Both the position numbers and the translations under genes were made by a program. From Hygrophila difformis (taxonomy: Eukaryota > Streptophyta > Magnoliopsida > Lamiales > Acanthaceae), in NCBI GenBank assembly GCA_030278955.1, contig JAOANR010000004.1:61073541-61137540 (forward strand): 64,000 nucleotides of DNA, in the 5' to 3' direction. Below, one piece after another: positions 34,740 to 46,000 of this stretch; the first letter of the stretch is position 1; each line of letters starts with the position of its first letter. Under the pieces are notes generated by a model. It was not told where the DNA came from, did no database searches, and saw only the letters and a program-made list of their open reading frames with translations.

Positions 34740-36290
34740 AGCAAAGAAGATGAGAATTTTTTCCTCTTTCCTTTTATGCTTTTTCATTTTAAGCAGTGGA
34801 AGTATTTTCTTTGAAGATCTTAGTGAAATGCCGTCTCCTAATGTTCATGTTAGAAAGTTGAAATTTGGCATCATCTTGTTGTCCGTGTTTGTGACTTTGT
34901 GTTTTCTGTTTTTGGGATGAGAGCTTTTAGCTTTCTACTCGGTTTATTGTCTTGTTTGTATGCAGTTTCTACTTTGGAATTGTTTGATTTTGTCGACTTG
35001 TTACAAACCAGTGTGTCCATTTATATTTAACTTGACTTATTTTTGTGTTATACTACTCATCTTCCTCAACAAAGTAAAATTTGCTCTTCCAAAAAAAACA
35101 AAGTAAAATTTATATGGATTTTAATACAATAGGCTACTTGTTTAGGTTTAATGTAAAATTCTAGAATATGCTGCTCTTAACAATCCGGGGAAAATTTTAG
35201 TACTATGAAGTATTTGGTTTGTACAACCTGTGGAATCTTAATTACCAGTACAGACAAATGTAATTATAAATTTAAGATGATGAAGCTGAAGTAAAATTAT
35301 GCAAGTGAAAGAATTATAAATCAAGAGTATCACTATCAAAATTTTCAAAATGAAAAGGATAGTTGGAGTCCAGGGGCATTCTACTACTAAAAATAATGGG
35401 TTATTATTAAGTGAACACATGAATATGATACGCAAAAAAGTCACTGGATCATAATAATTGATGGTTAATTAATTCAAGAATCTGATTCATAGCATACACC
35501 CTGAGCTTTGTCATTGGAACATTTTCATCAAATTGTTCAATAAAGTCAATAACTGCCTCAATATTCAAAAACTATGATAATTGTTATTTGTGGATGTCAT
35601 TTTCAGTCACAAGCTAATAATAATGTTCCGCACTAATAAATTAAATAATTGCATTTTTTTTAGAAAAATATATATACTCAGCCTTAATTTCCCCAACATT
35701 TGTTGAACTACCCTGCATCATCAAAAGTAAAATATGGTGCAAAAAACAATATTAATAAGAATAAAGCCATACATATACTACTAGAAACCCAACAAGTAAC
35801 AATGGACTTATTTGCCGCTAATGGATGATTGAAAATGGCATTACTTTCAAATTAGAGAAACACTTAATATAGCATAGAAAAACTTGAAATGCCCTCAAAA
35901 CTTCTTTATTCTTATCCTTATTATTTTATAAAACATTATTAGCAGTTAAAAAAAATATATATCTTCCCATTTGGACCCAGACAAGCACAGGGGAAAGCAA
36001 TCACAACAGGCATCATTTTATTGTCAATAAAGCCACAGACAATAATACATGAAAAAAGCCAAAATAAATAAATAAAAGTAAAATGCAAAAACAAAAAGAG
36101 AGGGACAATAAATTAAACTAAAAGGAAAATTATTACAAAAGGCAACCAACAACAGTAGCAGTCATTACAAGCACAAAACAGAACCTCAAAAACTCCCAAG
36201 AAAGACTTGATTCATTCATGTCCATTACAACCTGAAATCACAAATCTAAAGAAACAGAAAACACACATAGAAAAGATACATATGATGATG
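34740..36290. other. NPH3 3' UTR and intergenic DNA
   Basis: 34740 to about 35050 is probably NPH3 3' UTR. The rest is AT-rich without a supported gene. The 3' UTR of the convergent minus-strand bHLH gene probably begins near 36000-36300. Confidence 0.45.
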
Positions 36291-36819
36291 GGATTGGAGT
36301 ACATCAATTCATAATGAATCTTGGCCAGGGGAGAGGGGGCTGGATACCCCTGTTAGACCAATATCTTTCCACTCAGTACCTTTCAGACCAAAGCCAAGAT
36401 TTTTTGCAGGGAAAAAAGCACAAGAAATCAAGAATGGAGGGTTGGGGTGGGTCCCAACATCACCAAACACGCATGCTCCTAATCCATGGAGGTTCTCTCA
36501 TCAATCCAAGGGGGGGTGGGGGAGAGGGGTCCTCATTTACAGCACATCACACCACTATATATATACACACCATTGCCATGAGTTTGTATCTGCCATACTT
36601 TAATCCCTAAAGGCTTAAGAATAATCATTTCCAGTCAACAACTAAGGGCCCAATTTTCTTCCACCACTGGAGTAACGAGAGAAATTTTTATCCCATTAAG
36701 CACATCGATCATTTGCCCGTGGGCTATTAGGGGTGAAAAAGCAGAGTAAATTTGGAGGGAAAATGAAAAAAGCTGCCTTACTAACCAATCCTCGGATTAT
36801 TTTATTGGAATAAGCAGTT

Positions 36820-37938
36820 TTAAAGGTTTTTGGTACCTTTTGGTGGCAAGCAAGAGTGTATCTGGTGGCGCTCCACCAGGTAGCCAAGTCCAAGAGCTTC
36901 AGCTTCGATCCTCATTGCTTTTAGGAAAACAATAGATTCCTCGATAATGTGGAGGGGATCGTTGCTGCTTAGTCCAGGTATTATGCCCTCAAGGATCTTC
37001 AATGCATCGCGGACTTTAACCTTCTTTTCTCTCTTACCTGAAGAAATATCATTATAGACTTTTCTAGCACCAGAACAGCTCGACTCCACATCATCCTCGT
37101 AAGTGCACAAACTAGCCCGCTCCACAGGACTCTTTGTAGTCAGCAATGATGGTTTCTTGTACCTGCCATCGAACAGTTTTCGCCTTTTCTGCGTGCCATC
37201 TGAACTTGCCACTTCATCTGTGTGTTCTTCAAGTAATTTTGCTTTATCAAAGCTGTTTTCAATGCTTAATGGCGTGTGAGCCATGATGCTAGTCACCTCA
37301 TCATTTTCACCATCAGCATCACTACCTTCATCATAGTCATCTTCAGTGTCTGAGTAAAACAGGGCATCAATCTCTTCAGAATCTTCAAGCAGATCATCTT
37401 CCCTTTCAGTCACATGATTTTCATCCCAGTTCTCATTCACTAATTCTTTGGTTAAGAATTGCTGATCCAAATGCAAGCCACTATGAGTAGCTGGAGAGTT
37501 GGAGGCGGCAATTGGAGTTTGAGGAGAGAACGACGCCGTAACAAACATTCTAGTGTGATTCCCAGAGTGATCAAAAATCAGAAACCTTTTCTGAGGAATA
37601 CAAGAAGTATCCATGGGCATCCCTGGAACCCCACGGCCATCTGGCAAAACACATTGGGTAACTTTGGGATATGGTTTCAGAACAGGATATGGAATGAAGC
37701 CTCCAACTCCATTCATTTGCAATGTGTCCAGAACATGCAAACCAGAATTTTGTTGCCCTAGAAAAGCAACGTTGGAGATTGAAGCAACCGATGGCAAAGT
37801 GCAGTTTTGCTCATTGTGTAGAAGTGCCATGTGGTCCAAATATGGTGAATTCAGGGCAGCAAACTGCTGACACGTTTGCGACTCTTTGGCTGTAACCATC
37901 CAGCCAAAGAGCAACCTGGCATACAGGGTTCTAAACAT
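36820..37938 (-). CDS. SAC51-like bHLH transcription factor
   Basis: Encodes 372 residues in one exon from the ATG at 37936-37938; a longer frame upstream would need a TTG start. The product belongs to the SAC51/SACL group of atypical bHLH proteins, which act downstream of thermospermine and, with LHW-type partners, limit xylem differentiation. Seen: GNHTRMFV preceded by KRFLIFDHS, an acidic middle part (EDDLLEDSEEIDALFYSDTE), and a C-terminal bHLH region (about residues 295-355) with KREKKVKVRDALKILEGIIP then HIIEESIVFLKAMRIEAEAL. The basic part lacks the usual HNLSERRRR DNA contacts, as expected for the group. The 5' leader holds the family's conserved upstream ORF (38138-38461). Which paralogue of the group it is cannot be told from sequence alone. 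Confidence 0.9.
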   Translation of the reverse strand: MFRTLYARLLFGWMVTAKESQTCQQFAALNSPYLDHMALLHNEQNCTLPSVASISNVAFLGQQNSGLHVLDTLQMNGVGGFIPYPVLKPYPKVTQCVLPDGRGVPGMPMDTSCIPQKRFLIFDHSGNHTRMFVTASFSPQTPIAASNSPATHSGLHLDQQFLTKELVNENWDENHVTEREDDLLEDSEEIDALFYSDTEDDYDEGSDADGENDEVTSIMAHTPLSIENSFDKAKLLEEHTDEVASSDGTQKRRKLFDGRYKKPSLLTTKSPVERASLCTYEDDVESSCSGARKVYNDISSGKREKKVKVRDALKILEGIIPGLSSNDPLHIIEESIVFLKAMRIEAEALGLGYLVERHQIHSCLPPKGTKNL

Positions 37939-37993
37939 CACTACCCAAACAAGTAAATAGATCAAGATAACATGGATAGAGTCCTGTCAACAT
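37931..37993 (-). promoter_or_regulatory. short upstream ORFs next to and over the bHLH start codon
   Basis: An ATG at 37993 opens a 20-codon frame whose stop (37931-37933) lies inside the main ORF, overlapping its ATG. A second ATG at 37973 encodes only Met-Leu-Ser. Both would hinder initiation at 37938 if they are in the mature leader. The sequence GTATGTTGACAG here could alternatively be part of a splice site, which would remove the first one. Confidence 0.5.
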
Positions 37994-39880
37994 ACCTGAA
38001 TAATGCTTGAAATGAGTTCAGCCAATAGATTACTTCGGCGATTTTTTCCTTTCTAAAACAAGTGGGAAAAAAAAAATAAAAATAACAAAACCAAAATGTA
38101 TTGCTAGCTTGGAGAGACACGGAAATACGAAACGGATCTACGTGACAGGCTTCAGCAGGTGACGGAAGTATTCAGCCTGAATCAAAAACAGGGAAAATCG
38201 GAAACCTTCTCATTAAGTGGAAAAAGGAAAAACCAAATGGCAAAATCCATTATCTGACAACAACATCACAAGAGAAAATATCAAATACTAAGAAACATTA
38301 AAGTTGATAGACGAAAGATCAGAACATGGCAAGCATACCTGGCAATTCTGCAAATGTTGAAAGCATGCTATAATTCTAACAATGATGGTTGTTCTATTAG
38401 CAATTCCACTCTCATGTTTCAGTGCCCTGAATCTCGTCTGGCTAGCTGCTTGGCACACCATCCTAACTTTTGACTCTTGACCAGGCTTCAGAATTATAAC
38501 TAAATTGTTGCGTACACTACGAAAGAGCTATACGAAGGGAAGAAAACTGAGATGAAAGCACTAAATTGAAAGGGGAATTCCACCAAAACGTAACAAGATC
38601 AAGTACTGGTTCACTAAATTTGTAAATACCAAGAAACAGTAGGCTGGGTAGAATACTTTCGAATGCTATATCTATACAGTAATTTATAGAATATAGAAGA
38701 AACAAGCACAAAGAGGAAAGTGATTGGATCCCATTGCCAAAGCTATTTAGGGGACAGTGCGAACAAGGGTGGTTCGGTTTAGATCAGAGAACACAGCAAC
38801 TTATAGAATAACTCTGCAGTACAAATTCAACGAAATCACATAACGAAATACATCAAGCGAAAAACTCAACCACCGCATTTTTGTCACTCATATGTGCATG
38901 GTATAGAATTGTAGTCTCCAAATCACCTGAAAATAGTGGCAAATAGACACATATGTAAGATTAAAAAAGAGCTTTTAGCTAACATTTAAAACACCACAAA
39001 TGTACAGAAGTAAAAGAGAAAAAAAAAAATTTGTGGCAAACTCATACCCTCCAAATATGAAAGTGGGGTGAGAAAATTTGGAGATCGAAAAAAGCAATAG
39101 ACAGTAGAAAGCTTTGGACTGATTCACTTTTTAATTTATATTTCCCCTTCAAAATCTTCACAACAAGAAATTTATGTACTTCACCAGATCGGAATGAAAG
39201 ATTATGCCAAGCACTTAATTATCCAAATCCAGGAGAAGAAAAGATTTTCATGGTTAGTTTGAAAAAATCACGGATATAATTAGGCTAAAAAAGGCCGTAA
39301 TCTTCCATTACTCAACAAGGGGCGAAAAGCTCCAAAAAACAAAAATAAAAATAAAGAAAGCCCCAAAATTCCAACCAGGCTCCTTTTACAAAATCAAGAG
39401 ACTGACGATAGCCAAAGATGAAATCGTGAAGTGAAATTTAGCGGTAACTTTTTAGATTGCTCAATTTAACAAGTTAAACCAACCATCCCAAAAAGGCCCA
39501 ATTCCCCGTTGCAATCTTTAAAAAGTGGAGACCCAATTCATCAAATATAAGATTTTCAGTTCCAGAAACAAATAAAATCGCGAAGGAAGAAACCCACCAA
39601 AAAGAAGGAACGATTTAGGCAGCAAAAGTACTGTAATAAGAAAGAGGAAACAAATAATTGAAAAGGGAAAAACACAGTAATAGGGTAAAGAAGACAGCTT
39701 TGTAAAGTGCATCGGAGAAGGCATAGAAGAACTTACAGAGTTACAGATCGAAAAATAGGCGATGAGGTTTGGATTTGGGACAAAAACGGGTGGAAGAAAA
39801 GAGAAGGTGAACAGTGTGAGTTTGGATAGCAGTTGAAAGATGAAACTAGGCAGCAGCAATATTGCGAGGTCTGCAATCTA
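37983..39880 (-). promoter_or_regulatory. 5' leader, introns and promoter of the bHLH gene
   Basis: A first leader exon probably ends at about 39738 (TCTGTAACTCT|GTAAGT). A TATA-like TTATATAATG on the minus strand at 39893-39903 would place the start of transcription near 39870. The long leader with several introns agrees with SAC51-family genes. Confidence 0.5.
38138..38461 (-). CDS. conserved upstream ORF of the SAC51-type gene (53 aa)
   Basis: Two leader exons, 38339-38461 (exactly 41 codons) and 38138-38176, joined by a GT-AG intron, encode a 53-residue peptide beginning MVCQAASQTRFRALKHESG and ending AEYFRHLLKPVT. It matches from memory the conserved upstream-ORF peptide of Arabidopsis SAC51. 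In that gene the peptide represses main-ORF translation, and thermospermine relieves the repression. It ends 200 bases before the main ATG. Because an intron splits it, simple ORF scans miss it. Conservation of the peptide, not just of the frame, supports the same control here. Confidence 0.9.
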
Positions 39881-40062
39881 CGCTGCTTTCATTATATAAT
39901 AAACTCAATCCCAAAAATGCCCTTTCTTCCTGTGAATGACCAAATTGCCCCCACTTTCTTTTACTGGTGTGTTTATTCTTCTTTGCTTTATTATAATTAT
40001 AGGCTACAAGGGCGTTAATTTTATTTTTAAAGAGGGGAAAAGGTAGCAGGAAAAAAAAAATA

Positions 40063-40544
40063 CTCCCTCCGTCCCGCGAAAGTTAACGCATTTCTTTTGG
40101 GCACGGTAATTTATGTAGTGGGGTTTAATGGTTAAAGTGTTGTGGGTATTTGTGTTTAAAATTTTAATGAATTTTCACTTTATTTATTGTTTAACTTTGA
40201 CTTAATATTATGGTAATTATTTAATTAGAAAAAAATATTCAAGTGTGGTCTTGTTAGAATCGTCTAAGTGTCTAGTTTTAGAATATATATTTTATATAAT
40301 TTTTATTTGTACCTATTTTGAGATATGGAGAATTAAAAAAATGTAAGGGATTTGTATAGAAAAATAAAAATGTACTGGGAGTTGTGCAGAATAGTTAAAG
40401 TAATTGCTTTTAATGGATTTTTAGAAACCATTAAGATTTTAATTATATTTATATTAATTTAATTTATCTAAAAAAAGAAACGTGTCAAATTTCGTGGGAC
40501 AGCTCAAAAAGGAATACGCGTCAACTTTCGCGGGACGGAGGGAG
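40063..40544. mobile_element. Stowaway-like MITE, well preserved
   Basis: Terminal inverted repeats CTCCCTCCGTCCCGCGAAAG / CTTTCGCGGGACGGAGGGAG, flanked by TA. Confidence 0.85.
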
Positions 40545-40629
40545 TATTAAGAAACAAACACAAATGAATACATATAGTATTTTTTTAAAAAAAAAATGAA
40601 TACATATATAATTCACATGGATATATATA

Positions 40630-40868
40630 CTACCTATGTTTTTATAATAATGCAACATTGCATTCTTGCCACTATTCCTTATTTAATAGTGATTCAAAAT
40701 TTTAAACATAATCAAATGAGATCTTGTTGGATTCGTCTCATCTTGTAATTTTAGAATATCCATTTTTCATAATTTTATTTATACATAATTTTAGTTATCA
40801 ATCGTTAAACATATGCATTGAACTACGTGCAATTGATGAATATGGCAGTTTCAAAAGAACAGATGTAG
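40630..40868. mobile_element. degenerate Stowaway-like MITE
   Basis: Starts CTACCTATG after TA and ends GATGTAG before TA; internal GATCTTGTTGGATTCGTCTC is intact. Confidence 0.5.
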
Positions 40869-40877
40869 TATATAATG

Positions 40878-41000
40878 AGTATGTTTGGATGTTAGCATAT
40901 TGGGTAGCATATAGCGGATTAGAAGAGCATATTCTCTCACAATTCTCTCTCCGAATCTGCTATCTGCTAGCGGATTCGCTGACTCCCAAACATCCCCAAT
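40878..41000. mobile_element. short MITE of the GGGATGTTTGG type
   Basis: Imperfect inverted ends GTATGTTTGGATGTTAGC and GCTGACTCCCAAACATCCCC enclose about 85 bp. A related copy in opposite orientation lies at 55095-55209. The ends resemble PIF/Harbinger-type MITEs (GGG.GTGTTTGG), but I could not fix the target duplication. Confidence 0.55.
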
Positions 41001-41689
41001 ATGTTTGCCAATTATAAGAATTTTGGAATTTACTTTGGAACTATTTATACGAGTTCATATATTAATATAGTAATTCTTTCATGTGGAGATTTTAGTTAAT
41101 TGATAAATTTGTGTGAGGATTTAATTAAGCTGGAAAAGTATGTGCTATTTTGGGAAGGCTATCAGTAAAGTTTGAAAGAAATTATGTCGATAATTATCTC
41201 AATGGTGTTAATTAAATGATTCAAAAGAAGACTAGATAGGAAATAGGACATGCCATATCATTACAGCAGCAGGTGTAACCGCCATATAATAATTATTACA
41301 TTCTCAACAAACAATATATGTTGATAATTATAATTCGAATAATCATTATTAACAAAGGTCATTACCGTGTTGACACCAAATTAAATATAGTGTACCATGT
41401 TTTTCTATATAATGATAACACAAGGCTAGCCTAGGTTAAGCCAGGGTAATACTCCTAATTTAATTTCCAGGACTTATTATTTCCAAATTTAAGATTTTTG
41501 TAGAGGGTTTTTTTTAGTAAAATAATAGTAATATTTAAAAGATAAAAAGTATTTCAAAATATTCATGGGTCGTCATCTAATGGAGCGACTCAAGATATTA
41601 TATTGCGTACATGCATATCACAAGGAAATGGTCAGTGTTGTTGCAATTATATTTATAGGTACAAAAGGACATTTATTATTTACACAATA

Positions 41690-41954
41690 CTTCCTCCGTT
41701 CTTTTTTTTTTTGTTAGCTACGTTTGACAAAATGCTATTATTCACTCATATACTTTAACTTAAAGTTTTATCATGGTTATACAAGTTAAAATATAGCTAA
41801 GTGAGATCTTGTTAGATTCGTCTCGTCTTATAGTTTTTAAATGTTGAATTTTTAGAATTTTTACTTATACCGAATTTAAGTTACTAATAATTTAAAATGT
41901 GCATTGGACTGCATGCTGGGTGGGTCTGTAGCAATCTTTAAAAAACAAAGGAAG
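41690..41954. mobile_element. Stowaway-like MITE
   Basis: Ends CTTCCTCCGTTC and AACAAAGGAAG flanked by TA; the internal family phrase reads GATCTTGTTAGATTCGTCTC. Confidence 0.65.
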
Positions 41955-42234
41955 TATTAGTATTTATTATAGTAGAAACAAAACAATAAAGAATGTTGTG
42001 TACAGTGAACAAAACATGTTGATTGTACAAAAAGTGAAGGGTGTAATAGTTTACACAACCCTCATAAAAAGAACCTGCAACAAAAATGGTTTCACTAAAC
42101 AATCATGAATATGATGATGCATCAACAAGGGATTTTGTGTGTTAATTTCTTGGGTATATTAAGGTAGTTCACAATTGGATTGGGCATGGCATTTTGCCCT
42201 TGACTTTTAGGGTCTATTATGTAACTTTATAATA

Positions 42235-42479
42235 CTTCCTCCGTTTTCTTATAATAGCCACATTTGTGTATTTGTCACAATTCACACACAAACTTTCACT
42301 TAAAGTTTTATCATAATTATACAAGTTAAAATATAGTCAACTGAGATCTTGTTAAATGCATCTCATCGTGTAGTTTTTAAATATTGAATTTGTAGAATTT
42401 TTATATATATCTATTTTGAGTTATTAATGATTTAAAATGTACATGTAGGTCCATAGCAAATAAAATAAAATGGAGGAAG
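42235..42479. mobile_element. Stowaway-like MITE
   Basis: Ends CTTCCTCCGTTTTCTTATAA and AAATGGAGGAAG flanked by TA. Closely related to the copy 300 bp upstream and in the same orientation. Confidence 0.7.
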
Positions 42480-43085
42480 TACAACTGTCTGGTCTGCTAT
42501 TGGTTTCTGATTCTGGCACAACTATTTTTTGTGGGTACTTATTTACTATATGCTTTCAGAATTCAGATGAATTAGTTCAAAATCGGTTGAAAGTATCACA
42601 TGCATAAAATAGGCTGCATGTATTAATATGTACTCGCCAAAAAAATGATGTAAAAGTAAAGGATAAAGATGGGGATGGACCCGCCAAAAAAAAAAGAGGT
42701 ATCACAATTCAAAGAACAGAGGGAGAGCACAAAAATACTAACAATTCCAAGACTGCATACTATGAAATGAACATAAATTTTACTATACATTTTAATCACC
42801 TGTAATTAGGCTAAAACAACATGTAACATTCCTATACCAATGCTGGGGATTGATGGACAACCACCCTCAATATACAGACGAGACACATTAATTACACCAC
42901 AAAAATGTTACACCGCTAATTGCAAAATTTCCTTGTAATGGGTAGAATACACAACTTAAGGGAATGCAATAGCAAGAAGAGAAGCTAGCACCTACCGAAG
43001 GGAATTCAATTAGCTATTTTTGTGCGCAAAGATGGGCGATAACGAGACATACGGATACAAATCCCTACCTACGACTCATCTGTTT

Positions 43086-46000
43086 TTACTCGATCCCAGC
43101 TTCAGCTTCAGCCAAGTCTGTGTCGTACTGATCCAACAGGAAGTCACAAAGTTCGAGAAGCTGATCCGCCAGAGGGGGTATTTCCGGGTTCCTTCTGTCA
43201 TTGTATTTATGTGCATTGTACACAATCTGATAAACATCGTGCCTGAATTCATCACGGTTCTTGTACTCCATTTTCCTTGCCTTATCCCTGATGGTAGACA
43301 GATCCATAGGATGAGTGATGATATCCAGATAATCAGGAGCTTCTTTTTTCGTTACTGGTTTTAGGAATAGGTATGATATTTCTTTCCTTCCCCTTAGCGC
43401 CTCCACAATGTTTTCCAATATGTTAGACAAACCCACCTGTGAATGACAAACATAAATTAGATATCCACCAGGAAAAAAACAGAAGTGATATAAAATCATG
43501 GTGAAATCATTGAAAGAATTAATAATGCACATAAGAACAGATTCATCAAAGAATGCTCTGTGGCTAGACTCCGCCAAAGCACCTCTTAGTATGAATATTG
43601 GAATTGTAAAACAACTAAGTAAAACTAGGCTGGTTGTGAATACTGTATAATAATGATGGAATTTATGGAAGTACTCACTTCTCCTCCACGCCGCCTCTTT
43701 GAAGCCTGAGGATAATCTATGCCTTGCTTTCCATAGTCAAGTTCCGATCTCCTCTGCCCCACTCTCTCTCTCTCATGAATTCTTCGGTCATTTCTTCTAG
43801 GAGGATAATCATCTAAGTAATCATCCCTTATTTCCAGCTTCCTCTTCTTTTTCTTCTTTGCCTTTTGTTGGCGGTCTTCTTCTTCCCTTTCTCTTCGAAT
43901 AGTTTCTTCATACCTCAACAAATCATAAGTGGGCTGCTCATCGATCATCCGGATTTTCTCCACCCGCCTACTTCTGTTTTCCCGGTGGCTCTCAACATTT
44001 CTCCTCCTATCTTCCATCCACCACTGGTTACCCTCTGGATCTCTCATTCCAGATGACTCTTCAAAGAAGTGCTTGCTCTTATGCTCCCGGTGCATGTCCA
44101 AACTCGATAACTCCACTATTTTCTTTGTTTTCCTATAATCAAAGCCAAAACTTCCATCCTGGCTATTGTCGTCCAAACTAACAACCTCCTTAGGCTGTCT
44201 AATTATAATTTTTTTGCGAGGCTGGTCTCTGTCGCTCTCCATTGGTGGTTTTATTACAATGGAGGGTTTTGGAGTTTCAACCAGTGGTTCTTCGGGTTTT
44301 ATCTTGTTGGAAAAAAATTATTTTGTTAACTTTAACCACAGATCTGTTTCCCATCTCGGAATCTGAAATAACTGGTCGATCAGAGCTCTGTGAATGGGAG
44401 GTGTGTTTATCAGGAAGCTTTTCAGTTGCACCACATTTGACCTTCAGAGTTTTTGCCTTTGAAGTAGGTTTATCGTCCTCGGGAACTTCCGACCCAGCAA
44501 TCCTTGTCCCATTTCTTGGTACAAGTTTCTTTATGAGAGGTTTCGGCTGGCTATGCTCGGTTTGATCCCCAAAGCTAGGCCTACTAGAGGACTTCTCAAG
44601 ATCTATACTTTCAGCTCTTGTCTCGGGATCTTCACCATATTTGGGACAGTTCTTGTTGGTCCTCATATGACCAAGCTGAGGCAATGGAGATTAATATTAC
44701 GACAACTTTTTAGATGTAAACACCACTGTATCCTGAATAAATACATACCTGACCACACGCTCCACAAACGAAGCTCTCTCTTGCAGATTTCTTTTCCTTT
44801 ATCACCTATTTTGGACAGACATCAAAATTGTATTTGTGTGAAGAAAGGAACACAAGATCAAGAACTCAAATTTCAGAGAGTCATTACATCCATTGCTAGT
44901 TTAAATTATATGCGGAGACTGGGCTAATCATGTATCATTATCAGAGAATCAAAACTTACATTTATCCCGTCCCCCAATATTTTAACTTTTTTGTTTATCA
45001 ACCCCCACTTGATCAATCTCAATCTTTTTCTTGGGTTTCACTTTCGTCGGAAGGAACTTTTTTGCAGAAAGGCTCTCCCCCTGCATGAAAAAATATAGAA
45101 TTTATAATGTTGATAGGAACAAAGTAGTTACAGAAACCTAAAAAACATGAAGCTCAAACATAAACGGAGAGAAAATTGACCTCCTTCATATCTTTGACAG
45201 TTTTCTCTGGAAAACAAACAAAACCCTCAGGTTCTTGCATGATTCGCTTAGAAACTGAATTGTTTTTCTTGATTCTCTCAGCATTTTCAGAACTCATTTT
45301 TGACTTAAAGGTGGTAAACCGAACTTCCTCTGCTGCTGCTTTTGTTTTTTTCTTCTTCTTCCGATCAGCTTCATCATCTACAGAAGAGACTATAAGTCAG
45401 ATTGTGATCAGAGATACAAAAATATGTCCACTTGGAAAAAACAATCAAGAATGAGAGCCAATAACAAAAAATTATTGACCAGTATATAACAGAGCATAAG
45501 AAGTTCTAAAAATTAAAACCAAAACATTAGCTAGTCATCAAGACAAACAACTTAGATTTTAGATGAAATGGTATCAATGAATGCCATAAATAGGTAGACT
45601 TCATAGTTTGTACCATCCATGAGCATCCTGCATAATTCTGCAGCTTCCGCTGCCTCATCTTCAATTTCTTCTTCTGCCTGAGTTTGAAACGGACGCCTTC
45701 TCATTTTCAGTCCCTTGACGCCATCAATACTATCATGCTTGGAGTCATAGTTATCCTCCTCACCCTCCTCACCTTCTTCTGCATCCAGAAGATTTTCAAA
45801 TCCCCAGCAAATGAATCCAAGTCACTATTCGCCTCTGATTCACTCTCATTCTCCTCCCCATCAGCAGAACAAAGACTTTGAACCTGCCGATCCCCTATTT
45901 CCTGGCATTTTTCTCTTGTCTGCTGCTGCAACTGCAAGAAGGACATACGCTGCCCACGAGCAAACTTGCTGACAGTTGTTGGATCAACCTTAACACCAGA

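Larger units (their letters stand above)
41004..43019. other. intergenic DNA with two MITEs
   Basis: No supported gene. The TAF1 3' UTR probably covers the last few hundred bases. MITEs lie at 41690-41954 and 42235-42479. Confidence 0.45.

Noticed and set aside
37939..37965. Longer start for the bHLH protein
   Set aside because: It would need a TTG start. The first in-frame ATG is at 37938.
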